Source of the DNA: Numida meleagris
Taxonomy: Eukaryota; Chordata; Aves; Galliformes; Numididae
Reading direction: 5' to 3'
NCBI RefSeq assembly: GCF_002078875.1
Contig: NC_034412.1
Span: 85,485,491-85,549,490, forward strand
DNA: 64,000 bases
A program made the position numbers and the translations under genes. Of the stretch, positions 1 through 9,890 are shown piece after piece (within the stretch, counting starts at the first letter, position 1; the number at the start of each line of letters is the position of its first letter). The notes beneath the pieces were generated by a model. That model saw only the letters and a list, made by a program, of their open reading frames with translations. It did not search any database and was not told the DNA's origin.

Positions 1-58
1 ATATCTACAAAGACGGACACTCCACAGCTTCTCTGGGCAACCTGTTCCAGTGTCTGAA
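1..58 (-). mobile_element. CR1 LINE fragment, antisense, cut at 58/59
   Basis: The stretch contains the antisense CR1 block 'gggcaacctgttccagtg' (about 35-53), which codes for the C-terminal part of CR1 ORF2 on the minus strand. It stops abruptly at 58, where a second CR1 3' end (antisense 'atcatagaatcagaatgg') begins. The abutment suggests that the neighbouring element inserted into, or next to, this older copy. The left part lies outside the window. Confidence 0.7.
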
Positions 59-1195
59 TCATAGAATCAGAATGGCTTGGGTTGGAAAGGACCCAAGGAT
101 CATCAGGTTCCAATCCCCCTGCCACAGGCAGGGCCACCAACCTCCAGATCTGGTACTAGACCAGGCTGCCCAGAGCTCCATCCAACCTAGTTTTGAACAC
201 CTCCAGGGAGGGAACATCCACAGCCTCTTTGGGCAGCCTGTTCCAGCACTTCACTGCCCTCTCTGTGAAGAACTTCCCCCTGATATCCAATCTAAACCTT
301 CCATCCTTGTGCTTGGTGACCCTTGTGAGGGTCTGACTACCCTTACAATAAGAGTTGCTCCCTGCTTTGGCCCTTATGTTTCAAATGGAATTTCCTATGT
401 TTTAGTTTGTGTCAGTTATCTCTTGTCCTCTAACTGGACACTGCTGAGAAGACTCTGGCTCCATTGCCTTTACTTTCTCTGTCAGGTATTTAGATGCACA
501 GATAATGTTGCCCCTGAGTCTTCTCTTTGAGTTCAACAGCTCCAGCTCTCTCTGTTTTCTGTGTGTCAGATGCTCCAAGCCCTTAACCATCTTTGTGGCG
601 TTTTGCTGGACTTGCTCCAGTATAGCAATGTCTTGTACTGGGAAGTCTAGCACTCCAAATGTGTCTCACCAGTGCTGAACAGATGGAAATGTTCTTCATA
701 ATCATTCAAAGATAGCAGATAGTGACCTTACAATGACATCAAACTTCTGAATTTTTCAGTGCATGTCAGACCCCATGGATTTGTGTATGTCCAGGTTGTT
801 TAAGTGTTCCTTAGGTGACAATTCTCCACTCAGTATGCCTTCCTTGCTCCAGACTTTCCCACTACTTTGTGAGGCCTGGAATTCTTGAAGGTGGATCTTG
901 CCAGTAGACATAGGGATGAAAAAGGCAGTGAGTGTCTTGATCATTACTGTGTCTTTTGTCACAAGATCTCCTTCCACCAGTGGATCCATGCTGCTGATGT
1001 ACCTGTAGAAGCCCTTAGTGTCTCTTGGAAATTCAACTCCAGGTGAGATTTGACTTGCCTAACCACATCCCAGCATGCTTATACATTGTCTTTCCATATT
1101 CCTCCTGGATCATTTGACTCAGATTCCACCTCCAGTGTGCTTTCTTTTCATATCTGAGTTTTGTCAGGAGCTCCTTGTTCACTTATGTATGCTTC
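59..1195 (-). mobile_element. CR1 LINE, antisense, internally deleted ORF2 relic
   Basis: Read on the minus strand from 1195 down to 59, this is a decayed CR1 retrotransposon. The segment about 1190-756 matches the ORF2 linker between endonuclease and reverse transcriptase: a 'GFYRYISS'-like block, then 'LVTKDT', 'KVWSKE' and 'LDIHKSMG', the usual opening of the RT domain. Near 700-680 a frame resembling 'RSLSAIFE' continues the RT start. The next recognisable coding segment (653-402, 'QNATKMVKGLEHL' and 'KRRLRGNI') lies far downstream near the ORF2 C-terminus, so most of the RT core is missing. About 345-59 is the ORF2 end and the short 3' UTR, ending in the CR1 tail at 59. Stops and frameshifts make it non-functional. 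Two separate copies are possible but less economical. Confidence 0.75.
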
Positions 1196-3509
1196 TCAGC
1201 GCTCTGCTTTACTTTCTGTGTGGGTAAAAATATCTTCGAAAATAAAGGAATATGGGGAATGTAATTTCAGGGGAATAGATTTACTATCTACAGCTTCCTT
1301 AATACAATGGACTATTTATAAGTCATATCTTGGGAGTATGATTTATGGGAATTGACTGAAAGAATAAATGAACACAGTTTTTATGAGGTGCGCTGTTTTC
1401 TGGACCTTTGGAATGAGTTTATCTCCTGAAGTTCGTGTCTTCCAGCAAAGATAAATTAAACCTAGCAATAAACCTTTCATATTACAGGCTTACAGAGACA
1501 AAGCTGATCCTCTTGCCTTCTTATATTATGGCAGTCTCTCTCCAATTTATCCCAAACTGACTCCAGCATCAAGTACCATCAAACTGTGCCTGGGTATTGT
1601 TAAAAATAAACCCTGAGTCAGCTGTAGAGAAGCAGATTTCAAAATCAATGAAACTAAGTGGAGTGGAGAAGAGAAAAATAATCCACTCAGCAGGTTTCTG
1701 AATTGCAGTCCGACATGTTACTAGAAGTTATAAATCTGTGGAGAGTTGAAAAGCAAAAATGGTGAAATGTCAAAAGCTTGATTGTGAAGTGTGATTGAAC
1801 CAATCAGTGTAGTTAGTTAAGGGGCTTAAGTTTACAAAAAAACTAAGATGAAAAGTGCAACATATTATTGCCAGTTTCACTGTTTTCACCATAAATGTGA
1901 TATCAAAACATTTTACGTAGTACTTAGCCAGTTTCAAAAAAGTGATAGTTGTGTTTCAGCAGGTTATATCTTTTGACCAGCTCAGTGACTCTGCAGTTAA
2001 CATTTATTGAATATGTTTGTTCCTTTCCCTCATTTTGGAATTAGAACTGTGGTCCCTGATCCTGGCAAGACTCTTGACATTCACCAGCTGTCTAGAGGTT
2101 TTATTGTATGAAGTTTCATGCTCTTGTCCAGGTAAAAGAGAGTAGAATTTTGGGTCCTTCTCATAAAGTCTAACTTGATGTCTGATTATGAATTTGCAGT
2201 GTTTGTGGTGGCACTTGCATCATACAGTCTCAGTGGTGGTGGCTGCAGAATCTTTTTGAAGAAAAGAAGAAACCACTGTGCCCTAAGAGACATAGGTTAA
2301 AATTCTGTTAATTTCTGTAGAATTTCAGCTTGTTTTAGGAATCCAAAAATGTTCTGAAGTATCCTATTGAATTTTGGATGATGTTCTTTCCAGAAAGCAA
2401 TATGCATAATGTAGTTTACTGTGACCTTTATGTCCTCTTCTAACAACCGAGTTCTTGTTTTTCAATACCACGTGTCCCGTATAAGCCACAGGAAGATACA
2501 AGTTACAGAGAATAGAACAGACTTTCATTGACTTGACAAGAGCTTTATCAGAGAGGAAATACTTTAAACCTGTTCTGGCATAGGTATTAGGAATCCATTT
2601 TAAATTTGGACCACAAGTCTAGCTTTGGTCAAAAGCTTGGCAGGCACAATGAAGTACAGATCCATTTGATTGCTGTGTAAAATGCTGGTTGTCAGTAAAT
2701 TTGAGAACTACTCCTAGGCTGTGTGGGGATATGTGACTAATGGCTGTGATCAGAGTACTGGAGGGGAAGGCTTGAAAGACGTGTGCTTTATTTTTGGCAT
2801 TATCATCAGTTTGCTTTCTCATGCTAAGCAAGCTGGTTTTGCCACAGTGTTCATATGTAGATCCCCAAAACTGCATTTAAATAACTAAATAAGCAGTCTG
2901 ATTTGGAGGCATCAATGCCTAAACTTAATAATCTCTCTCTGGGTTGTCAGAGGTATTATGAGGTGTAATTAATATACATAAAGCACTTCACAGTCTTTTC
3001 TTTACCTGTCTACATCTTTATCCAGATTTTTATGCCATGCTGATGAAAGTTTCTAAGTTGAAAGTAATTACTGTATGTATGCAGAGATGACTGAGAAGGC
3101 CTAATAGCATAATTACACTTATCAATAGATTTTCTTGAGTGCAACTCTTTGTTGTCTCCCTTTGAAGACAGTGATGATTAGAAATGATTCTATTTGCATA
3201 ATTTCTGAATTTGTGAGGACATGAGTGATAAAATGTCATTACAGGAGTCTGGAGCAAGTCTGGTGCATTTGCAGTTGATTGAGGAAAACTGTTCTGCAAA
3301 AATGGAATCATCTTTCTTTGAAGAAACAAAGCTACAAGTTACTTCAGCTTGGCTCTTCCTCCTTTTCATCCTCATTTCTTCCACCTGTTCAGCCAAGGTG
3401 ACCAAGTGACCATTGGGATCAGCTAAGAACCTTCTGACTGTGAAGGTCAGCAAAAAGTTGAGGCTTCTGTTGGGTTCATCTCAGGCCAGGAAATAAGCCC
3501 ATTTTATTT
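1196..3509. other. Intergenic, no gene recognised
   Basis: AT-rich sequence with only short open frames on both strands, none resembling a known family. No clear repeat was identified. In human, MSX1 lies on this side of CYTL1, so distant regulatory DNA is possible, but nothing in the sequence demonstrates it. Confidence 0.5.
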
Positions 3510-3773
3510 TTCTTCATGACACCATGTTGCAGGGGATATCCCTTCCACCAGTTTAGGTCAGCTGTCCTGGTTCTGTCCTCTCCCAGCTCCTGTGCCCCCT
3601 CAGCTCTCCTCGTTGGCAGGACAGTACGAGAAGCTGAAACATTCTTGGTTTTGTGCAGCATTGCTCAGCAACAACAGGGTGTTATCAACATTATTCTAAC
3701 CCTAAATCCATAAGACAGAACTACAATCCTGCACTATGAAGAATATTAATTTCATCTCAGCTGAAACCACAGC
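3510..3773 (+). repeat. Probable old avian endogenous-retrovirus LTR fragment
   Basis: The segment resembles, from memory, a widespread avian LTR type. Its blocks are 'ggtcagctgtcctgg' near 3555, 'cagcattgctcagcaa' near 3656, 'gtgttatcaacattattct' near 3679, and a right end at about 3739-3773 containing 'gaagaatattaatt' and ending in 'accacagca'. No coding part of a provirus was seen beside it, so it would be a solo or truncated LTR. The family name and exact ends need a repeat-library search. Orientation is inferred from the 'CA'-type right end. Confidence 0.55.
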
Positions 3774-5648
3774 ATGAGTGAAGAAAGTCATATATAATGC
3801 CACTGTCTGCTGCACTCCTGAAAGAGGCTATGGCTTAGCCCAGATCCTGAGGGGTGCAGTTGGTTATAGGCCCAGGGCCAGGCTGTACAACCCAGTTCTG
3901 TGCAAAGGCTGAACAAAAAGTAATTGCTACATGGTTTAATTTGCAGCTGAGTTCATGGAGCTCATCTCCTAGCTCCTCTTTAAAAAACAAACAAACAATA
4001 AAACACAAACAACTTAGATCTGTCCCACTATGTAGAAATAACATAATGTGTTATTAAAGTTCCGGAGGAGGAAACTAAGATAAATTACAGACTTCACAGC
4101 AATTAAAAGATGAACAGGGCTGCTCATGAGTGTAAAAAGCAAATAATTACCATGCATACAGCTAATGACTGGGGTAATAAGCCAGGGCACTGTTCCTATC
4201 AAGTAGAAGGGGAAGGCTACTAAAACAGCCTGAGTGTATTCCTTTACTTCCTTGGCCGGGACTTTATGTCCTGATCAAGGAAAATTCTTTTGATAAACAG
4301 CCTGCTTTTCCAGCTCCCATATTCTGGCTGTCTAGCTGTCATAAGAGCAACAGTCAAGCACTTATTGGACCTCAGAGAACTTCAAAGTAGAGAAAAATAG
4401 CTTAATTTCTGCAAAAGCAGAAAAAGCTTCCTCTGCACTGAGCAGCAGTAAACAATTCTGACCAACAAACAAACAATAGTTGTGACCTCCAAAAACATTT
4501 TTCCTTCCTAGACCACTGGAAGTACTTCTAGTTGAAGTGCTAAAAGTTGCATATACACTTACCTCTCCCTCAATAGGAATAGTGCATTTCTGATTTATTT
4601 ACCTCGTACTTTTCTCATGTAAAATGTGTATGGAAACTGGTCAAGTTTGGAGTCTGCTTCCTGGATTCCTTCATATTATTTTTGAAATAAATCACTAAAC
4701 CTGAAGTGTGTTAATAATCTGCAAAACACAATTCTTCCCCTAGAAGAACAACTGAACTGTTATGCTTCAAAATCAGTCTCTTATTTATTTGTTCAAATAC
4801 TGTTAGGAACATTTCCAGGTATTGAAACATGCCTGTCAATACCGGGAAATTGATGGAATGCTACTGTGAGCATTTTTGATCTCAGGGAGCTGCCACCCTT
4901 CCAAACAGTTCTGAATGTGGTCGAGGAGATAGCATGGACCAGAGTCCATTGCCAAAAGGCAATTTAGCCACATCCACCCCAAGCAGAAAAGTTATTTAGC
5001 AGTTAGTATATGAACTGTTTCCTGTCAGCAAGTGTGAGAGAAAGACAAGAAACACTTAATGTATGGGTCCGAAAGTCACCTCACATCCCTAGCTGTGCTA
5101 TGGCTTGTTTTTGACGTGATTCAGCAGCCTGGGAACTGAGTGTCCTAGGAAGGAGGTAGTACACATCTGAATGAGTCTGTGGAGTTCACGTTAATGCAAC
5201 AAATGTGATTCCTCATTGCACAGCCTACTCAAAAACTACCACTGACTGTAGAGTGGGCTTTATAGTATCTATCTGTACAACAAATGGTGCATCACTGCAT
5301 TTCAGTATCTAAACTTTTTTACTTAATTTTAGTGTAGTGAAGCCAACTTGTACTCTAATGCTGTATCTTCATCTTAAAATTTGAACAGCCTAAGAGCATC
5401 TCTAGGTTTTTCAAAATGAATCTTCTGTTATTTTCTATTGTTGGAATATTACTGATAAATCTTTCTGTGCTACTTGGCATTGATAAAGGTGCAGCTGGGT
5501 GTACATATTTAACTTTGAGCACTGTAAAGAACAGAGCTTAAATTTTTATAAGGTAACACTGTGTACAAGAAATAGGCATTGCAACAAATTTCTGGAAAAT
5601 CTGCCAGCATCCTATTAGCTCCACCCATAGATGCTGTGTATATCTTGA
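3774..5648. other. Intergenic, no gene recognised
   Basis: AT-rich non-coding DNA. A short A-rich stretch with a 'caaacaaacaataaaacacaaac' type pattern lies near 3985-4010. No exon-like or repeat-family similarity was recognised in the remainder. Confidence 0.5.
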
Positions 5649-5725
5649 AAGGTCCTCCATCCTTGGAGCATTCTAGGCAAGGTTGGATGTGGCTCTGACC
5701 AAAACCTAGTGCATGAGGAATTAAA
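5649..5725 (+). mobile_element. Degenerate CR1 LINE 3' fragment
   Basis: The run 'ccttggagcattctaggcaa' followed by 'ggttggatgtggctctgacc' corresponds to the ORF2 end and 3' UTR of CR1 in sense orientation ('...ttcaagaccaggttggatg' in better copies). No terminal octamer repeats remain, and divergence is high, so this is an old 5'-truncated copy. Confidence 0.55.
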
Positions 5726-8700
5726 TGACCAGAGTGCCTTCTTAAGGAAAGCCCATGTGATCAAGGCTGGTACAGAAAAGATGGCAAACAAACTGCTTCT
5801 AGTAAAATCCTCAGTAAAATACTATACCAACATTGGAAATTAAAGTGCTTGATTAATTTTTGTCCCCCAAACCTGCAATTTTCATTTCGTTAAGATTCAA
5901 TATGACTAACTGCTCTTTCCAACAGACCTCCTAACATAATGACAATAGAGCAGATGCTTTATCTTTCTACAGTTCCTCTCCACTCTCATACAACGGAGTG
6001 AGTGCAATTTGTTAATGATGTGTTCTTAGTAGTCGTCTGCCCAAACTAGGCAAGAAGCCAAGTGATAAATCACTACAAATGTGTCTTCCTTAATCCCTTC
6101 ACGGTCTCCGCCTTAGTTGGGGCTCTCAGGAGCATAGGCTGTTGTGATGTGGGAGTAAATGTTCAGTTTTGTGGATGACTCCACTGCTCCTTGAATACCT
6201 GGTGTAAAGGTAAATTAAAAAGTGTGTAAAATTACTGGGTTGATGAAAGGGAGTAGTGCAGGATTTCTTGGCAAATTACAAGTGGATTAGTTCTGTTTAT
6301 CAGTGTTTGTTTTTTTTTCCCTGACACTGTGCAACATGGAAAAAGATACTATTCATGGAAAGGGTTCATCTAGTCACAAATCTCATTAAGACTGAGTGAC
6401 AATGGGCTGCTGTGAACTGAAAGAGCATAGATCTGCTTTCAACACACTTTCCATTAAAAAATGACAGGCAAGATATGGAAAGAATCACAGCATAAACCAT
6501 GGGGAATATACTTGGCGTAAAAGTACACCAACAATCAGACGAATATGATTCTGGGAATAAAATAGACGTGTAAATGGAGGATAGGCTTTTGCAGGCCTCT
6601 CAGGTATTTACAGTCTCCAAAGTGCCTAGCTGCTTTTATCAACTTTTACAGGAGTAGGATCTAACACTACAAGACTGAGCTGTTGGTGAGTAACCACTCT
6701 AAGAATGTGTTGGAAATGATGTGTCCTTGTCAGTCTTGAAGAGGCTAAAGTTACTAACCTAAGAAATGCCATGGATACCTGATCAGACCTAAGCCACGGT
6801 CCAGCTCTAGAGACAGCTGTGTGGGCTTCTGCGGGGAAGGAAACATGCAGTTTTCTTGCCAACCCACAGTGCTAGCTTTATAACAGGCCTGTTTTTAAAA
6901 CCTGTGTCAGTTGGAGGTGGGCAAACAGCCAAAAATTAACAGCTTTCGCTGCCTGCTGCCAGCTTCCAGGCATAAGAGCTGGTCCCTGTATCAGCTCTGC
7001 AATTCCATAGCCTTTGATGACCATACTGCACGTACAGCTGTGTCTATCTTTATAAAGAGGTATGACAAGCTGGGGCTGTGATTTGGTTCTGGTGTGTGTA
7101 TGGTAGTGTGTAGGCCTTGATACTTTCCCAGCACTGCTTACTTGCTTCCCTGGGCAATAGGGGAGCTCCTGGTTAGAGGGAGGAAAAGTTTGTATGCCGA
7201 GTGGTTTAACTTCACCTGCAATTCTCCTTGAGCCAAGATGCTTACGCATTCTGTGTGTGGTTACCAGGCTCCCTGCCAAAGTGTTAGTAGGTGTTCTTGT
7301 TCCAGGGTATGGTTGCTGCTGAAGGAGTTAGTCTTGGAAATGCCCAAGTGATGCAGAAAATATGGTATTGGTTTCTCTTAAGTGCACAGGATCTTGAACA
7401 GAGGCTGCTCGCTTGGTGAGGAGATGCATCCTAGAAGGCAGACCAAGCAACGATTTTTCTGAGGATGGAACTATCCAAGCTGTTGCCCTTCTTTGAGTTC
7501 AGCCTGGTGCTAGATCAGACTGCTGAACTTACTACTCTCTCTTAACCTATGGCCATAGAGAAACGTGAGTGAGTGGGAACCCCTGTGAGCTGCCCAGAAG
7601 AAGAATAACTCATCAAGAGGCTTGGAAGGGCTAATGTGTGAGGCCTGCAACTTTGAGAAAGAAGTACTAAGTTGGATGGGCACATTCCTTGATCCTATGC
7701 TTACAAGTGAAACAAACTGAAAAGGAAGATGCTTCTTTTCTTCCCTCAGTATCTCTTTTGGATTCAGTGTTTCCCTCATTTATTCTGTGTTTCAGTGACA
7801 TTGACAAATGTTCCAAGTTCAGCAGAATGGAGATTTCTGCAATGGCTTCAGGATTAATTTGTCTGGGGTCATTTTCTTCTAAATGTAATACATTTTCTGT
7901 TCATGAACAGAATGGAACGGAATAGAATATTGGGTTAATATATTCTGTTAGGAAAGGAACATTTGCACAGATGTGTTCTCTTTCTTTGGAGCCCTGGAAC
8001 AAATTCTGATTTCACTTAGGGTTTCTTTTTCCTGTTTAGGTCTCTTTTAATTTGTGTAAAAAAAAAAAATATCTTCTACCTGTTATATGAAAATATATCA
8101 TCTATATTAAAATCTGAGTGTTCCTGGGATCATTGTTCACACCAGTAATATTTATTTTCAAAATGAGTGAATTGAGGTACAAAGACGTCACATTAACTAG
8201 TGTAAAGCATAAACACTGAGATCTACTGATCTTCATGTTTATTTCCTTCATGATTCCCTCCTTCACTGGAAATTAATCAAATGGGCATGGACTGACTTTT
8301 AACAAAAGTACAGATCTCTATGCTTGGTATTTCTCTGTAAAGGAGCAAAGAAAGGAGGATTCATTTATATCAATCCATATCTGCTTCTGATATAGAGATA
8401 AGATATGGTATAGAGCTGAATAGTTCGGGTAATTTGTATCAGAATTATGATAAAACCAGAAAACTAGCTAAAAAAGTGATAAATAATTTCAATGGAATAG
8501 GGTAAATCCAACATTAAGAAAAAAAATTTCTTTTTTTTTTCCTCCACACACACATTTATTTCTTTCTTTAAATCAGTTGTTATGATTCCTTTGTTTCCCT
8601 AAAGGTTGTCAGTCATTTTTGTTTTATACCTTCAGATATTCACTGGAATGGCAGAAGATGAAAGAGAAGCCATGATTGTCACATAATTCAATAAGATTAC

Positions 8701-8828
8701 AGAAGATATTTTTTTAATAAAATGTGGTGAGACCACTGACCAAGTCAGAAGGCTGGGCAGTGCTGCAGGGGGATGACCGTACAATACTGTACAGGAGAGA
8801 GAAGAACCACTTGCAGAGAGAGAAGGCA
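5726..8828. other. Intergenic, no gene recognised
   Basis: Non-coding DNA. Simple-sequence patches include a run of A near 8059-8069 and a T-rich run followed by a short CA stretch near 8528-8555. Minus-strand open frames of up to 133 codons (6878-7279) have no family features and no supporting splice or start context. Confidence 0.5.
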
Positions 8829-8885
8829 GGGATGGTTGGACTGGATGATCTTGGAGGTCTTTTCCAACCTTGTTGATTCTGTGAT
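8829..8885 (+). mobile_element. CR1 LINE 3' tail fragment
   Basis: The sequence 'ggttggactggatgatcttg' followed by 'gaggtcttttccaacctt' and ending 'gattctgtgat' is the conserved CR1 3' UTR and tail in sense orientation. Only about 57 bases are recognisable, so this is a strongly 5'-truncated insertion. Confidence 0.85.
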
Positions 8886-9260
8886 CTGGAAATTTTATCA
8901 ATCTCAGTATCTAATTATAGGAGTTGAGTCTTGGAAACCTAACGGTCTGTCTAAACTCTGAAGAAGCTTTCTAAGCATCAGAGCTTACATTCTCACGAAA
9001 CAAACAGTAATTAAAAAATAATCTGCTAATTTTGTTAAGAGAACGGTTTGCTGTCAGGAAAAATTCTCCCAGTATAAACTTTTACGTTGCCAAACCATGC
9101 AGACACAGCAAAGTTTGCATTGGTATGGAAACAAAGCTAAAGATGGCTTATGCTGTGAAAAACAACTTGCAAGTGGCTGTGAAAAGTTTATAAGAATAAT
9201 ACCTTTTTGGTTGGTCTTGAAAGACATGCTGTAACACAAGCATCTTGGGTCAGAAGTTTT

Positions 9261-9266
9261 TTTATT
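9261..9266 (-). other. Candidate CYTL1 polyadenylation signal (AATAAA)
   Basis: On the minus strand this reads AATAAA. It is the nearest canonical hexamer I found downstream of the CYTL1 stop codon (about 540 bases away) and would give a 3' UTR of roughly 560 bases. AT-rich DNA produces such hexamers by chance, so the assignment is weak. Confidence 0.25.
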
Positions 9267-9803
9267 TAACTTTTCACTCAGGCAAGATACTTTGATCTCT
9301 ATTCTTACAAGTCTGATATCAAAAGTTACCAGCATACATATATGACCCATACAGGTAGAGAGAAGTCTGTTAGTACAGAATTACACTTCTATCAAATGCT
9401 TTAAGAGAAACAAAGTCCCTTCCATGCCAATCTGAACAAAGAACTTCTTAGGATAGAATATAGATCATACTGTGTTTTCTATTAATCTAGTTATTCAGAG
9501 AAGAGTTTAAAAATCTAGTACCTAGTGTTTAAACAAAACATACTTTATACATTTGGCTAAGCTGAAATATCATACCTTGCCAAATAAAAAACTGCTTTCT
9601 AACCATAGTTTCCCTAGCAGCTCTGCAGGTATGTAAGGCATGCGGTTCATTTCCTGCCAAGGCTGAGAAAAATGGGTAGGTCTGAGACAATATTGCTACT
9701 GTGCTCGAAAAAGTTCTAATGCTGTAGCTGACAGTGTTATATGTATGTTGACTCTTGGTCTCCTTGAAAATTTCCCAGGTACAACTTTGGGGCTGACTCC
9801 ACT

Positions 9804-9890
9804 TTAGCTGTCAATGTCTTCAGAGGACTCAATGGAAGAGTGGATGGGACTTTCCAGAGCGTTACAGTCATCAGTAAGGAACGCCAGGTC
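9804..9890 (-). CDS. CYTL1: CYTL1 coding exon 4 (last cysteine and acidic tail)
   Basis: 28 codons plus stop TAA (9806-9804), preceded by acceptor CTCCAG. It opens with 'DLAFLTDDCNALESPI', matching the mammalian family through Cys113, and then has a divergent tail (residues 121-132) rich in Ser, Glu and Asp with S-x-E motifs at 123-125 and 126-128. Confidence 0.93.
   Translation of the reverse strand, partial: DLAFLTDDCNALESPIHSSIESSEDIDS

Noticed and set aside
72..530. 152-codon plus-strand frame at the left end
   Set aside because: It is the antisense of the CR1 LINE ORF2 end; the minus-strand reading has the real (decayed) protein signature.
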